Assembly: GCA_026414545.1 (NCBI GenBank)
Contig: JAOAIU010000028.1
Location: 1-64,000, forward strand
From: Candidatus Saccharicenans sp.
GTDB taxonomy: Bacteria; Acidobacteriota; Aminicenantia; Aminicenantales; Saccharicenantaceae
Length of the DNA stretch: 64,000 nt
Reading direction: 5' to 3'
Numbering within the stretch: position 1 is the stretch's first letter; each line of letters begins with the position of its first letter. The notes beneath the pieces are model-generated. The model had not been told where the DNA came from. It saw only the letters and a program-made list of their open reading frames with translations, and ran no database searches. Positions 16,211 through 25,350 of this stretch are shown one piece after another. Made by a program: the position numbers and the translations under genes.

Positions 16211-18043
16211 ATGTTTTTTTCCCGTCGGTCTAAGTCCAAAAAATTATCTGCCCTGATCCTGGCCTGTTTGGCGTTTAGCCTGAGCTCACTGCTGGCCGGG
16301 ACCAGGATTATGCCGCTGTCCCAGGTCAAACCCGGAATGAAAGGAACCGGGCGCAGCGTCTTTGCCGGTTCTCAGGTTTCAAACTTTGAAGCCGAAATAC
16401 TCGGGGTCATGCAGAATGTTCAACCCGGGAGAAGCTGGATTGTGGCCCGGCTTAAAGGCCAGGGCCTGGAAAATACCGGAGTCATCGCCGGGATGAGCGG
16501 AAGCCCGGTTTACGTTGACGGTCAGTTAATCGGGGCGGTGGCCTTCAGCTATGCTTTTGCCCGGGAAGCCATAGCTGGTATTACCCCGATAGAAGAAATG
16601 CTGGCCCTGGGCGGCAGTGGTCAGTCGACTCGGCCGCCGGTTGGATTGCCCACCTCTTTTAACCTGGGAGAGATGACTCAGGAAGGACTGAGCCGGGCTT
16701 ACCGGGAACTGGTTTTCGGCGGCGAGGACACCCGGGTTCCTGACCGGGCCTTTGTGCCGGTCAAAATTCCGCTCATTTTTTCCGGGTTTTCCGAGCGGGC
16801 CTTTCGCCAGTACCAGTCATTTTTCAGCCAGAACAATTTTCAGCCAGTCCTGGGCGCCGGGCGGTCTGCGGGGCAGGCTCTTAACCTGACCCCTCAGCCG
16901 GTGACTCTGAGCGAAGGCCAGGCGGTGGGGGTGCAACTGATAACCGGCGACCTCGACCTGACGGCAGTCGGAACGGTAACCTACGTTGACGGGAAAAGGA
17001 TATTGGCCTTCGGGCATCCTTTTTATAATCTGGGACCGGTTGATTACGGCCTGACCACGGCCGAAGTCCTGGCCGTGGTGCCCAGCCTGGAGAGCTCCTT
17101 CAAGCTGGCTTCCACCGGTCAGCTCATCGGCCGGGTGCTTCAGGACCGAAGCAGCGGAGTCCTGGCTGAAATCGGTGCCCTGCCGAAATATATTCCCCTC
17201 ACTATTGAAGTGCAGGACAGCCCGGTCAGCCAGAAACAATTCAAGCTGAGACTGGTCAACGACCAGGTGCTGACCCCGGCCCTGGTCAACCTGGCCCTGT
17301 ACACTCTCCTTACCACCGAGGAAAGGTCCTACGGGAATTTATCGGTCGATTTCGAAGCCGATTTATTCCTGGAAGGCGGACAGAGCGTCCACCTGGAAGA
17401 CCTGTTCAGCGGGAACATGGACAGCGCCAGCACCAGCCTGTCCAGCCTGGTGGCGGCTGTGGTCTACATGCTCAAGAACAATGAGTTTAAGGATATCGGG
17501 CTCAATCAAATTGAAGTCAAGGTCAGGGTGGTGGAGCAACTGAGGACAGCCACCCTAGAAAAGGTTCTCCTCGATAGATATGAAGTTCAACCCGGCGAAG
17601 TAATCCAGGTTAAGGCCTACTTCCGAACCCAGGGCCACGATTTGAAAACTGAAGAGGTGGAATTTATGGCCCCCTCTCTTGCACCGGGAACAGAGTTCGA
17701 GCTGGTGGTGGCTGAAGCCAGCTACATCCAGCAGCTGGAACGAAGCCTTTACCGGATACAGGATTTCCGGCCGAGAAACATCAACCAGCTGATCAGGTTG
17801 CTGGGCAACCTCAGGAAAAATAACCGGATCTATTTCAAGGTGGTGGCTCCCCGTCCCGGCCTTTTTCTCAAGGGCGAAGAGTTGCCCAACCTGCCTCCCA
17901 GCCTGAAAAACATGTTCATCTCGCCCCGGGCCTCGACTACCGACCTGACTGAAATCAACAGGTCAACTCTAACCGAATACCAGTTGCCGGTTCCCTATGT
18001 TTTTCGCGGGGCCCTGACCATACCCATCCGGATAAAGAAATAG
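16211..18043 (+). CDS. Secreted protein with SpoIVB-type S55 peptidase motifs
   Basis: 610 residues. Basic start then a signal peptide (ALILACLAFSLSSLLAGTRI). Residues 34-140 hold IMPLSQVKPGMKGTGRSVF and VIAGMSGSPVYVDGQLIGAV, the Ser motif of S55 (SpoIVB) peptidases. A His motif, LAFGHPFYNLG, follows near residue 255. In Bacillus SpoIVB the His precedes the Ser; here the order is reversed. The C-terminal 350 residues are beta-rich with no named domain. SpoIVB cleaves signalling partners after secretion. AAAGGGG precedes the ATG. It probably forms an operon with the beta-propeller gene 58 bases downstream; the pair may work together in the periplasm (inference). Whether it is proteolytic is not certain. 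Confidence 0.75.
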   Translation: MFFSRRSKSKKLSALILACLAFSLSSLLAGTRIMPLSQVKPGMKGTGRSVFAGSQVSNFEAEILGVMQNVQPGRSWIVARLKGQGLENTGVIAGMSGSPVYVDGQLIGAVAFSYAFAREAIAGITPIEEMLALGGSGQSTRPPVGLPTSFNLGEMTQEGLSRAYRELVFGGEDTRVPDRAFVPVKIPLIFSGFSERAFRQYQSFFSQNNFQPVLGAGRSAGQALNLTPQPVTLSEGQAVGVQLITGDLDLTAVGTVTYVDGKRILAFGHPFYNLGPVDYGLTTAEVLAVVPSLESSFKLASTGQLIGRVLQDRSSGVLAEIGALPKYIPLTIEVQDSPVSQKQFKLRLVNDQVLTPALVNLALYTLLTTEERSYGNLSVDFEADLFLEGGQSVHLEDLFSGNMDSASTSLSSLVAAVVYMLKNNEFKDIGLNQIEVKVRVVEQLRTATLEKVLLDRYEVQPGEVIQVKAYFRTQGHDLKTEEVEFMAPSLAPGTEFELVVAEASYIQQLERSLYRIQDFRPRNINQLIRLLGNLRKNNRIYFKVVAPRPGLFLKGEELPNLPPSLKNMFISPRASTTDLTEINRSTLTEYQLPVPYVFRGALTIPIRIKK

Positions 18044-18101
18044 GGGCGGAAATGAGGCTGCGGCTGGATGATATAAATATAAAATAAAGGTAGGCTGAGA
18101 A

Positions 18102-20300
18102 ATGAAAAAAAGGTTATTGCTGGCCCTGAAAATAATGGCCGCGCTGCTGGTGGTTACCCAGCTCCAGGCCGTGGTTCCCAGGAAATGGGAGTTGCGTTCG
18201 AAGGATGATTTCCTTAAGGGCAAATTCTCCGGAATGTCTCTCACTTCTGACGGAGTCCTGTCTATCGGTCCTAAGCTGGAAAAGCTTGAAGTTCCGGCCG
18301 AAGAATTCTTCCTGTCCCTGGCCCAGGGGCCGGACGGAAGTTATTACCTCGGCACCGGCCACGGCGGCAAGATATACCGCCTGGGCAAGGACAAAAAAGC
18401 CGAGCTCTATTTCCAGACAACTGAACTGGACGTGACCGCCCTGGCTGTGGATGACAAGGGGGTCCTGTATGCCGGGACTTCACCCAACGGCAAAATCTAT
18501 AAAATAACGGCCGGAAATAAGGGCGAGGAGTTCTTCAATCCTCAGGAACGCTATATCTGGGACCTGGTGTTTACTGACAAGGGGAACCTGCTGGCGGCAG
18601 TGGGGGAGAGTGGTGGAATCTATGAAATAAATCCGGCCGGAGCGGGGCGGCTGTTGTTCAAGTCCCGGGATAACCATATCCTCTGCCTGGTCCAGACCTC
18701 GAGCGGGGACCTGCTGGCTGGTAGCGGCGGACGGGGACAGCTTTACCGGATATCGGCTTCAGGCCGGGCCAGTGTCATCTTTGATTCTGGCTACGAAGAA
18801 GTCAGGAACGTAGTTCTGGACCGCGAGGGTAATATCTACCTGAGCGCTGGCGGAGCTCCCTCCAAGCCAGTCTCCACGGTTAGTCCCGCTTCAACCGCGT
18901 CCTCCAGCAAGACCGACACTGAAGTCAGCCTCGTGGTGTCAGCTGTGGCCGCGGCGCTCGACGCTGAGGTTACGTCTGTTCCCGAAACCGCACCCAGGGG
19001 CAAGACCCAGGGAACGGTTTCCGGAGCAGTGTTCCAGGTTACACCGGACGGCCTGGCCAGGAAGCTCTGGAGTTCCGGAGAAGAAATCGTCTACAGTCTG
19101 GTCTACCAGTCCGACACTCAGAAGCTGATCATGGGCACGGGCAACCAGGGCCGCCTGTACTTGCTCGACCGCCAGGGGGGACTGGAACTCCTGGCCCAGT
19201 CTGGCTCGGAACAGGTCTACGGGCTTTTTCAGTTAAATAAGCAGATCCAGGTTCTTGGCAATAATCCCTGTTTCCTGGGACATCTCCAGCCCGGACAGAA
19301 TTTTTCTGGAGAATACCTGAGCCCGGTCCTGGATGCCAGGATTCTTTCCACCTGGGGGCGCCTGAGCTGGGAAGCGGAACTGCCCCAGGGTGCTTACCTC
19401 CAGATTCAATCGAGGAGTGGCAACACAGCTGAGCCCGACGATACCTGGAGCGATTGGTCTCCTCCTTATGGCCGGCCAGATGAAAAGGTGCTGAGCCCGG
19501 CCGGTCGCTATCTTCAATTTAAGATCAGCCTGAAGAGTCCGGGCGGGCCGAAATCTCCCCGTGTACAGAAGCTCCTGGTTTTTTACCTTCAGGCCAATGT
19601 GGCCCCGGTTATAGACAGACTGGAAGTTCTGCCAGCCAACCAGGTATTTATCAAGCCGCCGGAGCAGGAGGAAGTAATCCTGGGTCTGGATGGAGCCTCC
19701 AGAGAAGGAGCCCGCCGCAAGGATGAGACCAGTCTGTACCTGACCCCGAAGAAAGCCGAGCGTCAGGGTTTCCGGACTATTACCTGGGAGGCCTCCGACG
19801 AAAACGAGGACAATCTGGCCTTCAATATTTACCTGAGAAAAGAAGGGGAAAATATCTGGAGGCCGATGCAGGAAAAACTGTCAGATAAGGTTTTTTCCTT
19901 TGACACCAGAAATTTTCCAGACGGGACATACTGGTTAAAGGTTGAAGCTACCGACCTGCCCTCCAATCCTCCTGGGACAGAGAAGAAAGCAGAGAAGGAA
20001 AGCCAGGCCCTGGTCATCGATAACTCCTTGCCGGTCGTCAAGAACTTCCTGGCCAGTCGCAGCGGTGAGGGCCTGGAAGTGAGCTTCGTGGCTGAGGACG
20101 CTTATTCTTACATTGAAGAGGTGAAATTCCTGGTCAGGCCAGGGGACTGGCAGGTGGTTTTCCCGGTGGACGGGCTGTGCGATTCCCGGAGCGAGAGTTT
20201 CAAGTTTACGGTGAAAGTTCCCTCCGGTACTGATAACCTGCTTCTGATCAGGGTTCGGGACAGTTTTGGCAACGTCGGGGTGCACCAGCACCGGTTTTAG
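18102..20300 (+). CDS. Secreted beta-propeller protein with C-terminal Ig/FN3-like region
   Basis: 732 residues. Signal peptide at residues 1-23. Residues about 60-400 contain five to seven repeats of roughly 40-45 residues with the pattern G.GG.IYR or G.GG.LYRIS (GTGHGGKIYRLG, GTSPNGKIYKIT, GESGGIYEIN, GSGGRGQLYRIS, GTGNQGRLYLLD), a NHL/WD-like propeller. A low-complexity Ser/Thr/Ala linker (about 250-285) interrupts it. The C-terminal third has ITWEASDENEDNLAFNIYLR, a fibronectin-like stretch. No catalytic motif is seen. It lies directly after the S55-type gene and likely shares its transcript. Function unknown; a periplasmic scaffold or ligand-binding role is possible. Confidence 0.65.
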   Translation: MKKRLLLALKIMAALLVVTQLQAVVPRKWELRSKDDFLKGKFSGMSLTSDGVLSIGPKLEKLEVPAEEFFLSLAQGPDGSYYLGTGHGGKIYRLGKDKKAELYFQTTELDVTALAVDDKGVLYAGTSPNGKIYKITAGNKGEEFFNPQERYIWDLVFTDKGNLLAAVGESGGIYEINPAGAGRLLFKSRDNHILCLVQTSSGDLLAGSGGRGQLYRISASGRASVIFDSGYEEVRNVVLDREGNIYLSAGGAPSKPVSTVSPASTASSSKTDTEVSLVVSAVAAALDAEVTSVPETAPRGKTQGTVSGAVFQVTPDGLARKLWSSGEEIVYSLVYQSDTQKLIMGTGNQGRLYLLDRQGGLELLAQSGSEQVYGLFQLNKQIQVLGNNPCFLGHLQPGQNFSGEYLSPVLDARILSTWGRLSWEAELPQGAYLQIQSRSGNTAEPDDTWSDWSPPYGRPDEKVLSPAGRYLQFKISLKSPGGPKSPRVQKLLVFYLQANVAPVIDRLEVLPANQVFIKPPEQEEVILGLDGASREGARRKDETSLYLTPKKAERQGFRTITWEASDENEDNLAFNIYLRKEGENIWRPMQEKLSDKVFSFDTRNFPDGTYWLKVEATDLPSNPPGTEKKAEKESQALVIDNSLPVVKNFLASRSGEGLEVSFVAEDAYSYIEEVKFLVRPGDWQVVFPVDGLCDSRSESFKFTVKVPSGTDNLLLIRVRDSFGNVGVHQHRF

Positions 20301-20319
20301 GCCGGGAGTCCACCAGGAA

Positions 20320-20886
20320 TTATTTGGTCTTTACTCTTTCCAGGTACTTATCTTCTCTGGTATCAACTCTGATGATATCGCCCTCTTTGATAAACTGTGG
20401 CACCTGAATTACCAGCCCGGTCTCCAGCTTAGCCGGCTTGTTGATGGCCGTCTGGGTGGCTCCTTTGAGTATCGGTTCGGTCTCCACCACTTTCAGGTCG
20501 ACGGTATTGGGCAGGTGGATGCCCACTGGCTGGCCTTCGTAGAATTCAATGGTCAGGACCATGTCCGGCAAAAGGTAATTGACTCCGTCGCCGATGGCTT
20601 CCAGGTCGAGCTTGATCTGTTCGTAGGTCTGGAGATTCATGAAATAGAATTCATCGCCGCTCCGATACAGAAAGACCATTTCCACTTCTTCCAGGTAGGC
20701 CTGTTCCACCCGGTCTTCAGACCGGAAGCGGTATTCCAGCTGTGAACCGTCCTTGATATTCCTGAGCTTGGTTTGAACCATGGCTTTCCAGCGTCCCGGC
20801 GTGATGAGCTGGTAGTCCATGACCCGGTAGAGCTGTCCTTCCATCTTGATGATCATGCCTTTTCTTATCTTGGTAGCGTCAATCAT
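20320..20886 (-). CDS. efp: Translation elongation factor P
   Basis: 188 residues, the normal three-domain length; aligns with E. coli EF-P over its entire length (TKLRN, IGDGVNYLL, KPAKLETGLVIQVPQFI and VDTREDKYLERV near the end). EF-P rescues ribosomes stalled at polyproline. The residue at the tip of domain I that matches E. coli Lys34 is Arg32, in TPGRWKAM. AGGAGGA precedes the ATG. It follows the GHMP-kinase gene by 123 bases on the same strand. No modification enzyme (EpmA/B, EarP) is in this window. Confidence 0.96.
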   Translation of the reverse strand: MIDATKIRKGMIIKMEGQLYRVMDYQLITPGRWKAMVQTKLRNIKDGSQLEYRFRSEDRVEQAYLEEVEMVFLYRSGDEFYFMNLQTYEQIKLDLEAIGDGVNYLLPDMVLTIEFYEGQPVGIHLPNTVDLKVVETEPILKGATQTAINKPAKLETGLVIQVPQFIKEGDIIRVDTREDKYLERVKTK

Positions 20887-21009
20887 CGGGCTTCCTCCTG
20901 GGCTGAGCCGGTAAAAGAACCGGACCCTGCTAAAATGGATGTGATCGAGCCAAAAGAGAAATTGAAGTTATATTTTACAACAAATCAAAGATTTGTCTAT
21001 TACCCCTTG

Positions 21010-22104
21010 CTATGACCGGGTCTCAACCTTCAGCCCGGAATCGGGTCTGATGATGTAGGGTCGGCCCCCGGCCCGCTCGATGGCCCGGGCCACCGTTTCC
21101 GGGTCCTCGGGAGCATAGGCAAACATGCAGCCCCCGCCGCCCGAGCCATTGATTTTTCCGCCCAGGGCCCCGTTCTTCAGGGCAGCCTGGAGCAGGCGGT
21201 CAATCTTCGGGGTGGAAATACCCACCAGCTCTCTCAGCACCCTCTGCTGCTCGGTCAGCAGCCGGCCGAATTCCTCAGGGGCGAAGCTCGGCGACCGAAA
21301 AATCTTGAGCCCTTCGGCCGTCAGCATCCGGTTAAGAACTGCCCCGTGAAGCGGCTTTCTGATTTCCGGCGGGAGGTTTCGACTGAGTTTCAGAATCTCC
21401 TGTTCACTCACGGAAGACAGGTCCAGTCCCGGATATTCTTTTTTTAATATTTCCAGCCCCCTGGCGACCCTTTCCCGAACGGAACCCAGGGTGCCGGTGG
21501 TATCCTTCTTTTCCAGGGAATCACCCAGGACAAAGGTGCCCGGTGGCGAAGGCAGCCGGGTAACTTTCAGTCCTCCGGTGAACTCTATCCAGACGGTTCC
21601 GCCCAGAGCCGAGGTGTAATGGTCCATCTGGCCGCCGGGTTCTTTGAACTCCAGCACTTCCGCCCGGTGGGCCAGCCTGGCCACGGCTTCGGGCCCCGGT
21701 GCCAGGTCAGCCCGGCCACAGGCCTCAAGCAGGAACCTGGTCCAGGCCACTACCATGGCCGAGGAGCTGGAAGTCCCGGCGTTGATGGGAATTTCCCCGT
21801 GCATGGTAATTTCCCAGCCCTGCCTGAAGCGGCAACCCAGCCGGAGCAGGACGTTGACCGTACTTCTCAGGTAATCTCTCTGCTTCAAGTAAGGAAGCTC
21901 TGACTCGGGGATAAAGCTGTCTTCTTCGCCCGTATCCGGAAGATGGAGGTGGAATCCGGGGTCGGGGCAGGGGGAACCGTCGACATAAAACCTGAGGCTG
22001 ATGGCCGAGGCAATGACATCCAGTTCCAGGTAGTCCTGGTGTTCACCGAACAGGCAGATTCTTCCCGGCGAGGAAACCCGGAGCGAGGGAGCTTTTTTAT
22101 TCAT
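21010..22104 (-). CDS. GHMP-family sugar kinase, galactokinase-like
   Basis: 364 residues. All three GHMP motifs are visible: SPGRICLFGEHQDYLE (motif 1, substrate side), GEIPINAGTSSSSAMVVA (motif 2, the phosphate loop) and GGKINGSGGGGCMFAY (motif 3). They place it near galactokinases and related sugar kinases, but the first motif differs from the galactokinase GRVNLIGEHTDYN, so the sugar is uncertain. It phosphorylates a sugar (or mevalonate-like alcohol) at C1 using ATP. It is divergent from the RNase Z-like gene and upstream of efp. No galactose or nucleotide-sugar pathway genes are adjacent. RBS weak. Confidence 0.75.
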   Translation of the reverse strand: MNKKAPSLRVSSPGRICLFGEHQDYLELDVIASAISLRFYVDGSPCPDPGFHLHLPDTGEEDSFIPESELPYLKQRDYLRSTVNVLLRLGCRFRQGWEITMHGEIPINAGTSSSSAMVVAWTRFLLEACGRADLAPGPEAVARLAHRAEVLEFKEPGGQMDHYTSALGGTVWIEFTGGLKVTRLPSPPGTFVLGDSLEKKDTTGTLGSVRERVARGLEILKKEYPGLDLSSVSEQEILKLSRNLPPEIRKPLHGAVLNRMLTAEGLKIFRSPSFAPEEFGRLLTEQQRVLRELVGISTPKIDRLLQAALKNGALGGKINGSGGGGCMFAYAPEDPETVARAIERAGGRPYIIRPDSGLKVETRS

Positions 22105-22255
22105 TTCTTCTTTTCATTGGTTGAAAGTGGATCAGGCTTAAAATCTATCCCAGCCGCTCTTTTCTGTCAATTTTATTTCTGCCATCGACCTGCGGTTGAT
22201 TTATTCCTTGAAATTTTTTATAAAGAGTTTTCTGTTAGACGATGAAAGGCGAGTG

Positions 22256-23029
22256 ATGAAAATCATTTTTCTGGGAACGGGCGGAGCGGTGCCCACCGCG
22301 GCCCGGGATAACACCAGCTTTCTTCTGGAAGCCAGCGGCGCTTTCTGCCTGGTAGACTGCCCCGGTTCCCTGACTCAGAAAATACTCAAGGCCGGGTTGC
22401 AGCCAACTCAGATTTTGGCCATATTTGTCAGCCACATCCATGCCGACCATGTTTACGGCCTGCCGGCTTTTGTCCATAGCCTGATGCTGGAGGAAATAAC
22501 GGTGCGCCTTTTCGGCTCGGACGAGACCATAGCCTTCTGTCTGCAGCTCCTGGACCTTTTCGGCTTGAGAAAAGAAAAAATCGCTTACCGGATAGAGCCG
22601 CAGACTCTGACGCCCGGGAGAAGGACAGAAATATCTTCTGGGCTAGCCGTAACCGGCTGGCCGGTGCCGCACCATTCTTCTTCTCTGGCCTTTGATTTTG
22701 AAACTCGGGAAGGCCGGGTTGTCTATTCGGGGGACACGCCGCTCTGTAAATCTCTGATGGAGCGGACGGCCGGGGCCGATTGCCTGATCCATGACTGCAG
22801 CACTCCCTCTCGTTATCTAGACGAGCTGCCTTTCCTGCGCACCATGCACAGCAACTCCCTGGAGCTGGGGAGGGCGGCAGCCGAGGCCGGTTTCCGGACC
22901 CTGGTTCCCTGCCATTTTTTCAGCGACCTGGATTTTTCTCCCGAAGAAGTGGAAACTGAGATCAGGAAATACTACCACGGCCGGCTATTCATGCCTGAAG
23001 ATTTTTCCTGCCTGGAGCTGCAGACTTGA
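22256..23029 (+). CDS. RNase Z-like metallo-beta-lactamase fold hydrolase
   Basis: 257 residues from the ATG at 22256, which has AAAGGCGAG before it. N-terminal LGTGGAVPTAARDNTSFLLE is typical of RNase Z / ElaC relatives. The zinc motif SHIHADHVYG, then VPHHSSS, YSGDTPLC (bridging Asp) and PCHFF supply ligands. RNase Z trims tRNA 3' ends, which would matter here because the only tRNA seen lacks encoded CCA; but the protein is somewhat short (E. coli RNase Z is 305 residues) and could be a general MBL hydrolase. Stand-alone gene, divergent from the GHMP kinase. Confidence 0.75.
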   Translation: MKIIFLGTGGAVPTAARDNTSFLLEASGAFCLVDCPGSLTQKILKAGLQPTQILAIFVSHIHADHVYGLPAFVHSLMLEEITVRLFGSDETIAFCLQLLDLFGLRKEKIAYRIEPQTLTPGRRTEISSGLAVTGWPVPHHSSSLAFDFETREGRVVYSGDTPLCKSLMERTAGADCLIHDCSTPSRYLDELPFLRTMHSNSLELGRAAAEAGFRTLVPCHFFSDLDFSPEEVETEIRKYYHGRLFMPEDFSCLELQT

Positions 23030-23180
23030 AGCCTGGAATTGATAAAAGGGCTAAAATAGAGTGTGAACCGGGCCGGGTTCAGGCCGGGGCAGCTGTCCAG
23101 AATAATTATGAGACTCCCGTTCCAGTTCCGGCACGACGCCCTTTCCGGTCGGGACAGGATATAACCGTAGGAAGGACTTC

Positions 23181-24890
23181 ATGAAGATCCTATTCAAGAC
23201 CTTTTTGCTGATTCTTTCGGGCAGCCTGGTTCTCGCCGGTTGCCTGAAGCGAGGAGGAACCATGGCCGATACCGTTCTCGTCAACGGGCATATCTGGACT
23301 GGAAGCGATTCAGTTCCTGAGGTTGAGGCCCTGGGCATAGTTCAGAATAGAATCATAAGCGTTGGCAGTAATTCCGAGGTTAAAAAGCTCGTTGGTTCGG
23401 GGACCCGGGTCCTGGACCTTAAAGGCCGGCTGGTTCTGCCGGGGTTTATCGATGCCCACACCCACTTTCTGAACGGCGGACTGGCCCTGCGTTCGGTCCA
23501 GTTGCGGGACTGCCGTCAGCGGGAAGAATTTGTCAGCCGGATTGCGGCCAAGGCCCGCGAACTGCCGGCCGGGAGCTGGATTCTCAACGGCAACTGGGAC
23601 CATGAACAGTTTTCGCCGCCGCAGCTTCCGACCAGGGAGTGGATTGATTCGGTGACGCCAGACCACCCGGTCTGCGTCAATCGTTTTGATGGGCACATGG
23701 TTCTGGTCAATTCGCTGGCCCTGAAGCTGGCCGGGATTGACCGCAAGACCATTTCTCCGCCTGGCGGTGAAATTGTCCTGGATCCCAAGACCGGAGAGCC
23801 GACGGGCATTCTGAAGGATGCGGCGGCCGACCTGGTTTATGCCATCATTCCAGAACCTTCTCTGCAAGAGAAAAAGGAGGCGGTGAGAATTGCCCTGAAG
23901 GAAGCGGCCGCTTGCGGGGTTACCTCCATTCATGACATGTCAGATGCGGTGAGCTTTGAAGTTTACCAGGAACTGCTCAGGTCGGGAGAGCTGACGGCCA
24001 GGCTCTATGTTTATATTCAGATTCCGGAAATAGAAAGTTTTCTCCGGCTTAAGATCAAATCCGGTTTTGGCCATCCTTTTCTCAGGCTGGCCGGGCTCAA
24101 GGGCTTTGTGGACGGTTCCCTGGGTTCTTCCACCGCTCTTTTCTTCGAACCTTACTCCGACAATCCCAGGGCTTACGGGTTGCTGGCCTCCCACATGTTT
24201 CCGGAAGGCATAATGGAGCAGCGGTTGCGTCAGGCCGACCGGGCCGGGCTTCAGGTGGCCGTTCATGCCATCGGCGACAGGGCTAACGCCATTTTGCTTG
24301 ACATGATGGAAAAGATATTCGCCGAAAACGGGCCCCGCGACCGGCGCTGGAGAATCGAACATTGCCAGCACTTGAGGAAGAGCGATATAGACCGCTATGG
24401 CCGGCTGGGCCTGGTGGCCTCAGTCCAGCCTTACCATGCCATCGACGACGGTTGCTGGGCAGAAAGAAAAATTGGCCCGGACCGGGCCAGAACCACCTAC
24501 GCCTTCAAGTCGCTGCAACAGGCCGGAGCTGTTCTGGTTTTTGGCTCAGACTGGACTGTGGCCCCGCTCAATCCTCTTACCGGAATTTATGCCGCCGTTA
24601 CCCGCAGAACCCTTGACGGCCAGAACCCGGATGGCTGGATACCCGAAGAAAAGATAACCCTGGAAGAAGCCATCAAGTCCTATACTGTCCGGGCTGCCTA
24701 TGCTGAATTCTCGGAGAAAGAAAAGGGTTCGCTGGAACCAGGGAAACTGGCCGACCTGGTGGTTCTGGACCGGGACCTGTTTCATATCGAGCCAGAAGAG
24801 ATCATGAAAGCCCGGGTGGTGCTGACCATGGTTGACGGACGAATTGTCCATTCCAGCCCGGATATTCTTTTTAGTGAAAAGCAGAGATAA
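23181..24890 (+). CDS. YtcJ-type amidohydrolase, lipoprotein
   Basis: 569 residues. The lipobox LAGC near residue 20 predicts a lipoprotein with Cys anchored to a membrane. The amidohydrolase (YtcJ-like) layout follows: PGFIDAHTHFLNGG (two His ligands), DGHMVLVNS, HDMSD, FVDGSLGSS, VHAIGDRAN, IEHCQHL, VFGSDWTVAPLNP and SLEPGKLADLVVLDRD. It would hydrolyse an amide or related C-N bond of an unknown substrate outside the cytoplasm. AGGAAGGA precedes the ATG. The downstream complex-I-like operon starts within a few bases of its stop, so the genes may be co-transcribed, though the functional link is unclear. Intact. Confidence 0.85.
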   Translation: MKILFKTFLLILSGSLVLAGCLKRGGTMADTVLVNGHIWTGSDSVPEVEALGIVQNRIISVGSNSEVKKLVGSGTRVLDLKGRLVLPGFIDAHTHFLNGGLALRSVQLRDCRQREEFVSRIAAKARELPAGSWILNGNWDHEQFSPPQLPTREWIDSVTPDHPVCVNRFDGHMVLVNSLALKLAGIDRKTISPPGGEIVLDPKTGEPTGILKDAAADLVYAIIPEPSLQEKKEAVRIALKEAAACGVTSIHDMSDAVSFEVYQELLRSGELTARLYVYIQIPEIESFLRLKIKSGFGHPFLRLAGLKGFVDGSLGSSTALFFEPYSDNPRAYGLLASHMFPEGIMEQRLRQADRAGLQVAVHAIGDRANAILLDMMEKIFAENGPRDRRWRIEHCQHLRKSDIDRYGRLGLVASVQPYHAIDDGCWAERKIGPDRARTTYAFKSLQQAGAVLVFGSDWTVAPLNPLTGIYAAVTRRTLDGQNPDGWIPEEKITLEEAIKSYTVRAAYAEFSEKEKGSLEPGKLADLVVLDRDLFHIEPEEIMKARVVLTMVDGRIVHSSPDILFSEKQR

Positions 24891-24891
24891 C

Positions 24892-25350
24892 TTGACCGAA
24901 AAATTGGAGACCATCCTGGCCTCTCTACCGGCTGAGAGGAGATATCTCATTCTCTTTTTGCACCTGGTGCAACAGGAGCTCGATTACCTGCCCGAAGAAG
25001 CCCTCCGGGCTGCAGCCGATTATTTCGCCGTCCCCCCGGCCGAGGTTTATGGCCTGGTCACTTTTTACTCAGCCTTCAGACTCAAACCTGGTTGCCGGCA
25101 TGAAGTGACTGTCTGCCAGGGAACAGCCTGCCATGTGCGGGGAGCCGGGGAGCTGGCGGCCGAGTTCTCCCGCCTGCTTGGAGTCAGGCCGGGTGATAAA
25201 AACCCGGAGAAAGGGGTGGCTCTCAGGACAGTCAATTGTCTCGGCTGTTGTGCCCTGGCTCCGGTGGTAGTGGTTGACGGAGAATATCAGGGCCGAGTCC
25301 AGGTAAGCAAAGTTCCAGAGATTGTGAAAAAGTTGACCGGAAAAAAATAA
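24892..25350 (+). CDS. NuoE/HydC-like [2Fe-2S] thioredoxin-fold subunit
   Basis: 152 residues from TTG at 24892, directly after the upstream stop; a GTG at 24874 is an alternative. No strong RBS. The family is shown by LPEEALRAAADYFAVPPAEVYGL, then the [2Fe-2S] ligands CQGTACHVRGA (C-x4-C) and NCLGCCALAP (C-x3-C). It is the electron-transfer partner of the NuoF/HydB-like subunit encoded next, with which it shares one base (TAATG). In complex I this subunit is NuoE, in bifurcating hydrogenases HydC. As the neighbours lack membrane complex-I subunits, a soluble complex is expected. Confidence 0.88.
   Translation: MTEKLETILASLPAERRYLILFLHLVQQELDYLPEEALRAAADYFAVPPAEVYGLVTFYSAFRLKPGCRHEVTVCQGTACHVRGAGELAAEFSRLLGVRPGDKNPEKGVALRTVNCLGCCALAPVVVVDGEYQGRVQVSKVPEIVKKLTGKK

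Noticed and set aside
23310-23933. 207-residue open frame on the minus strand
   Set aside because: Lies opposite the amidohydrolase; no motif, no RBS.
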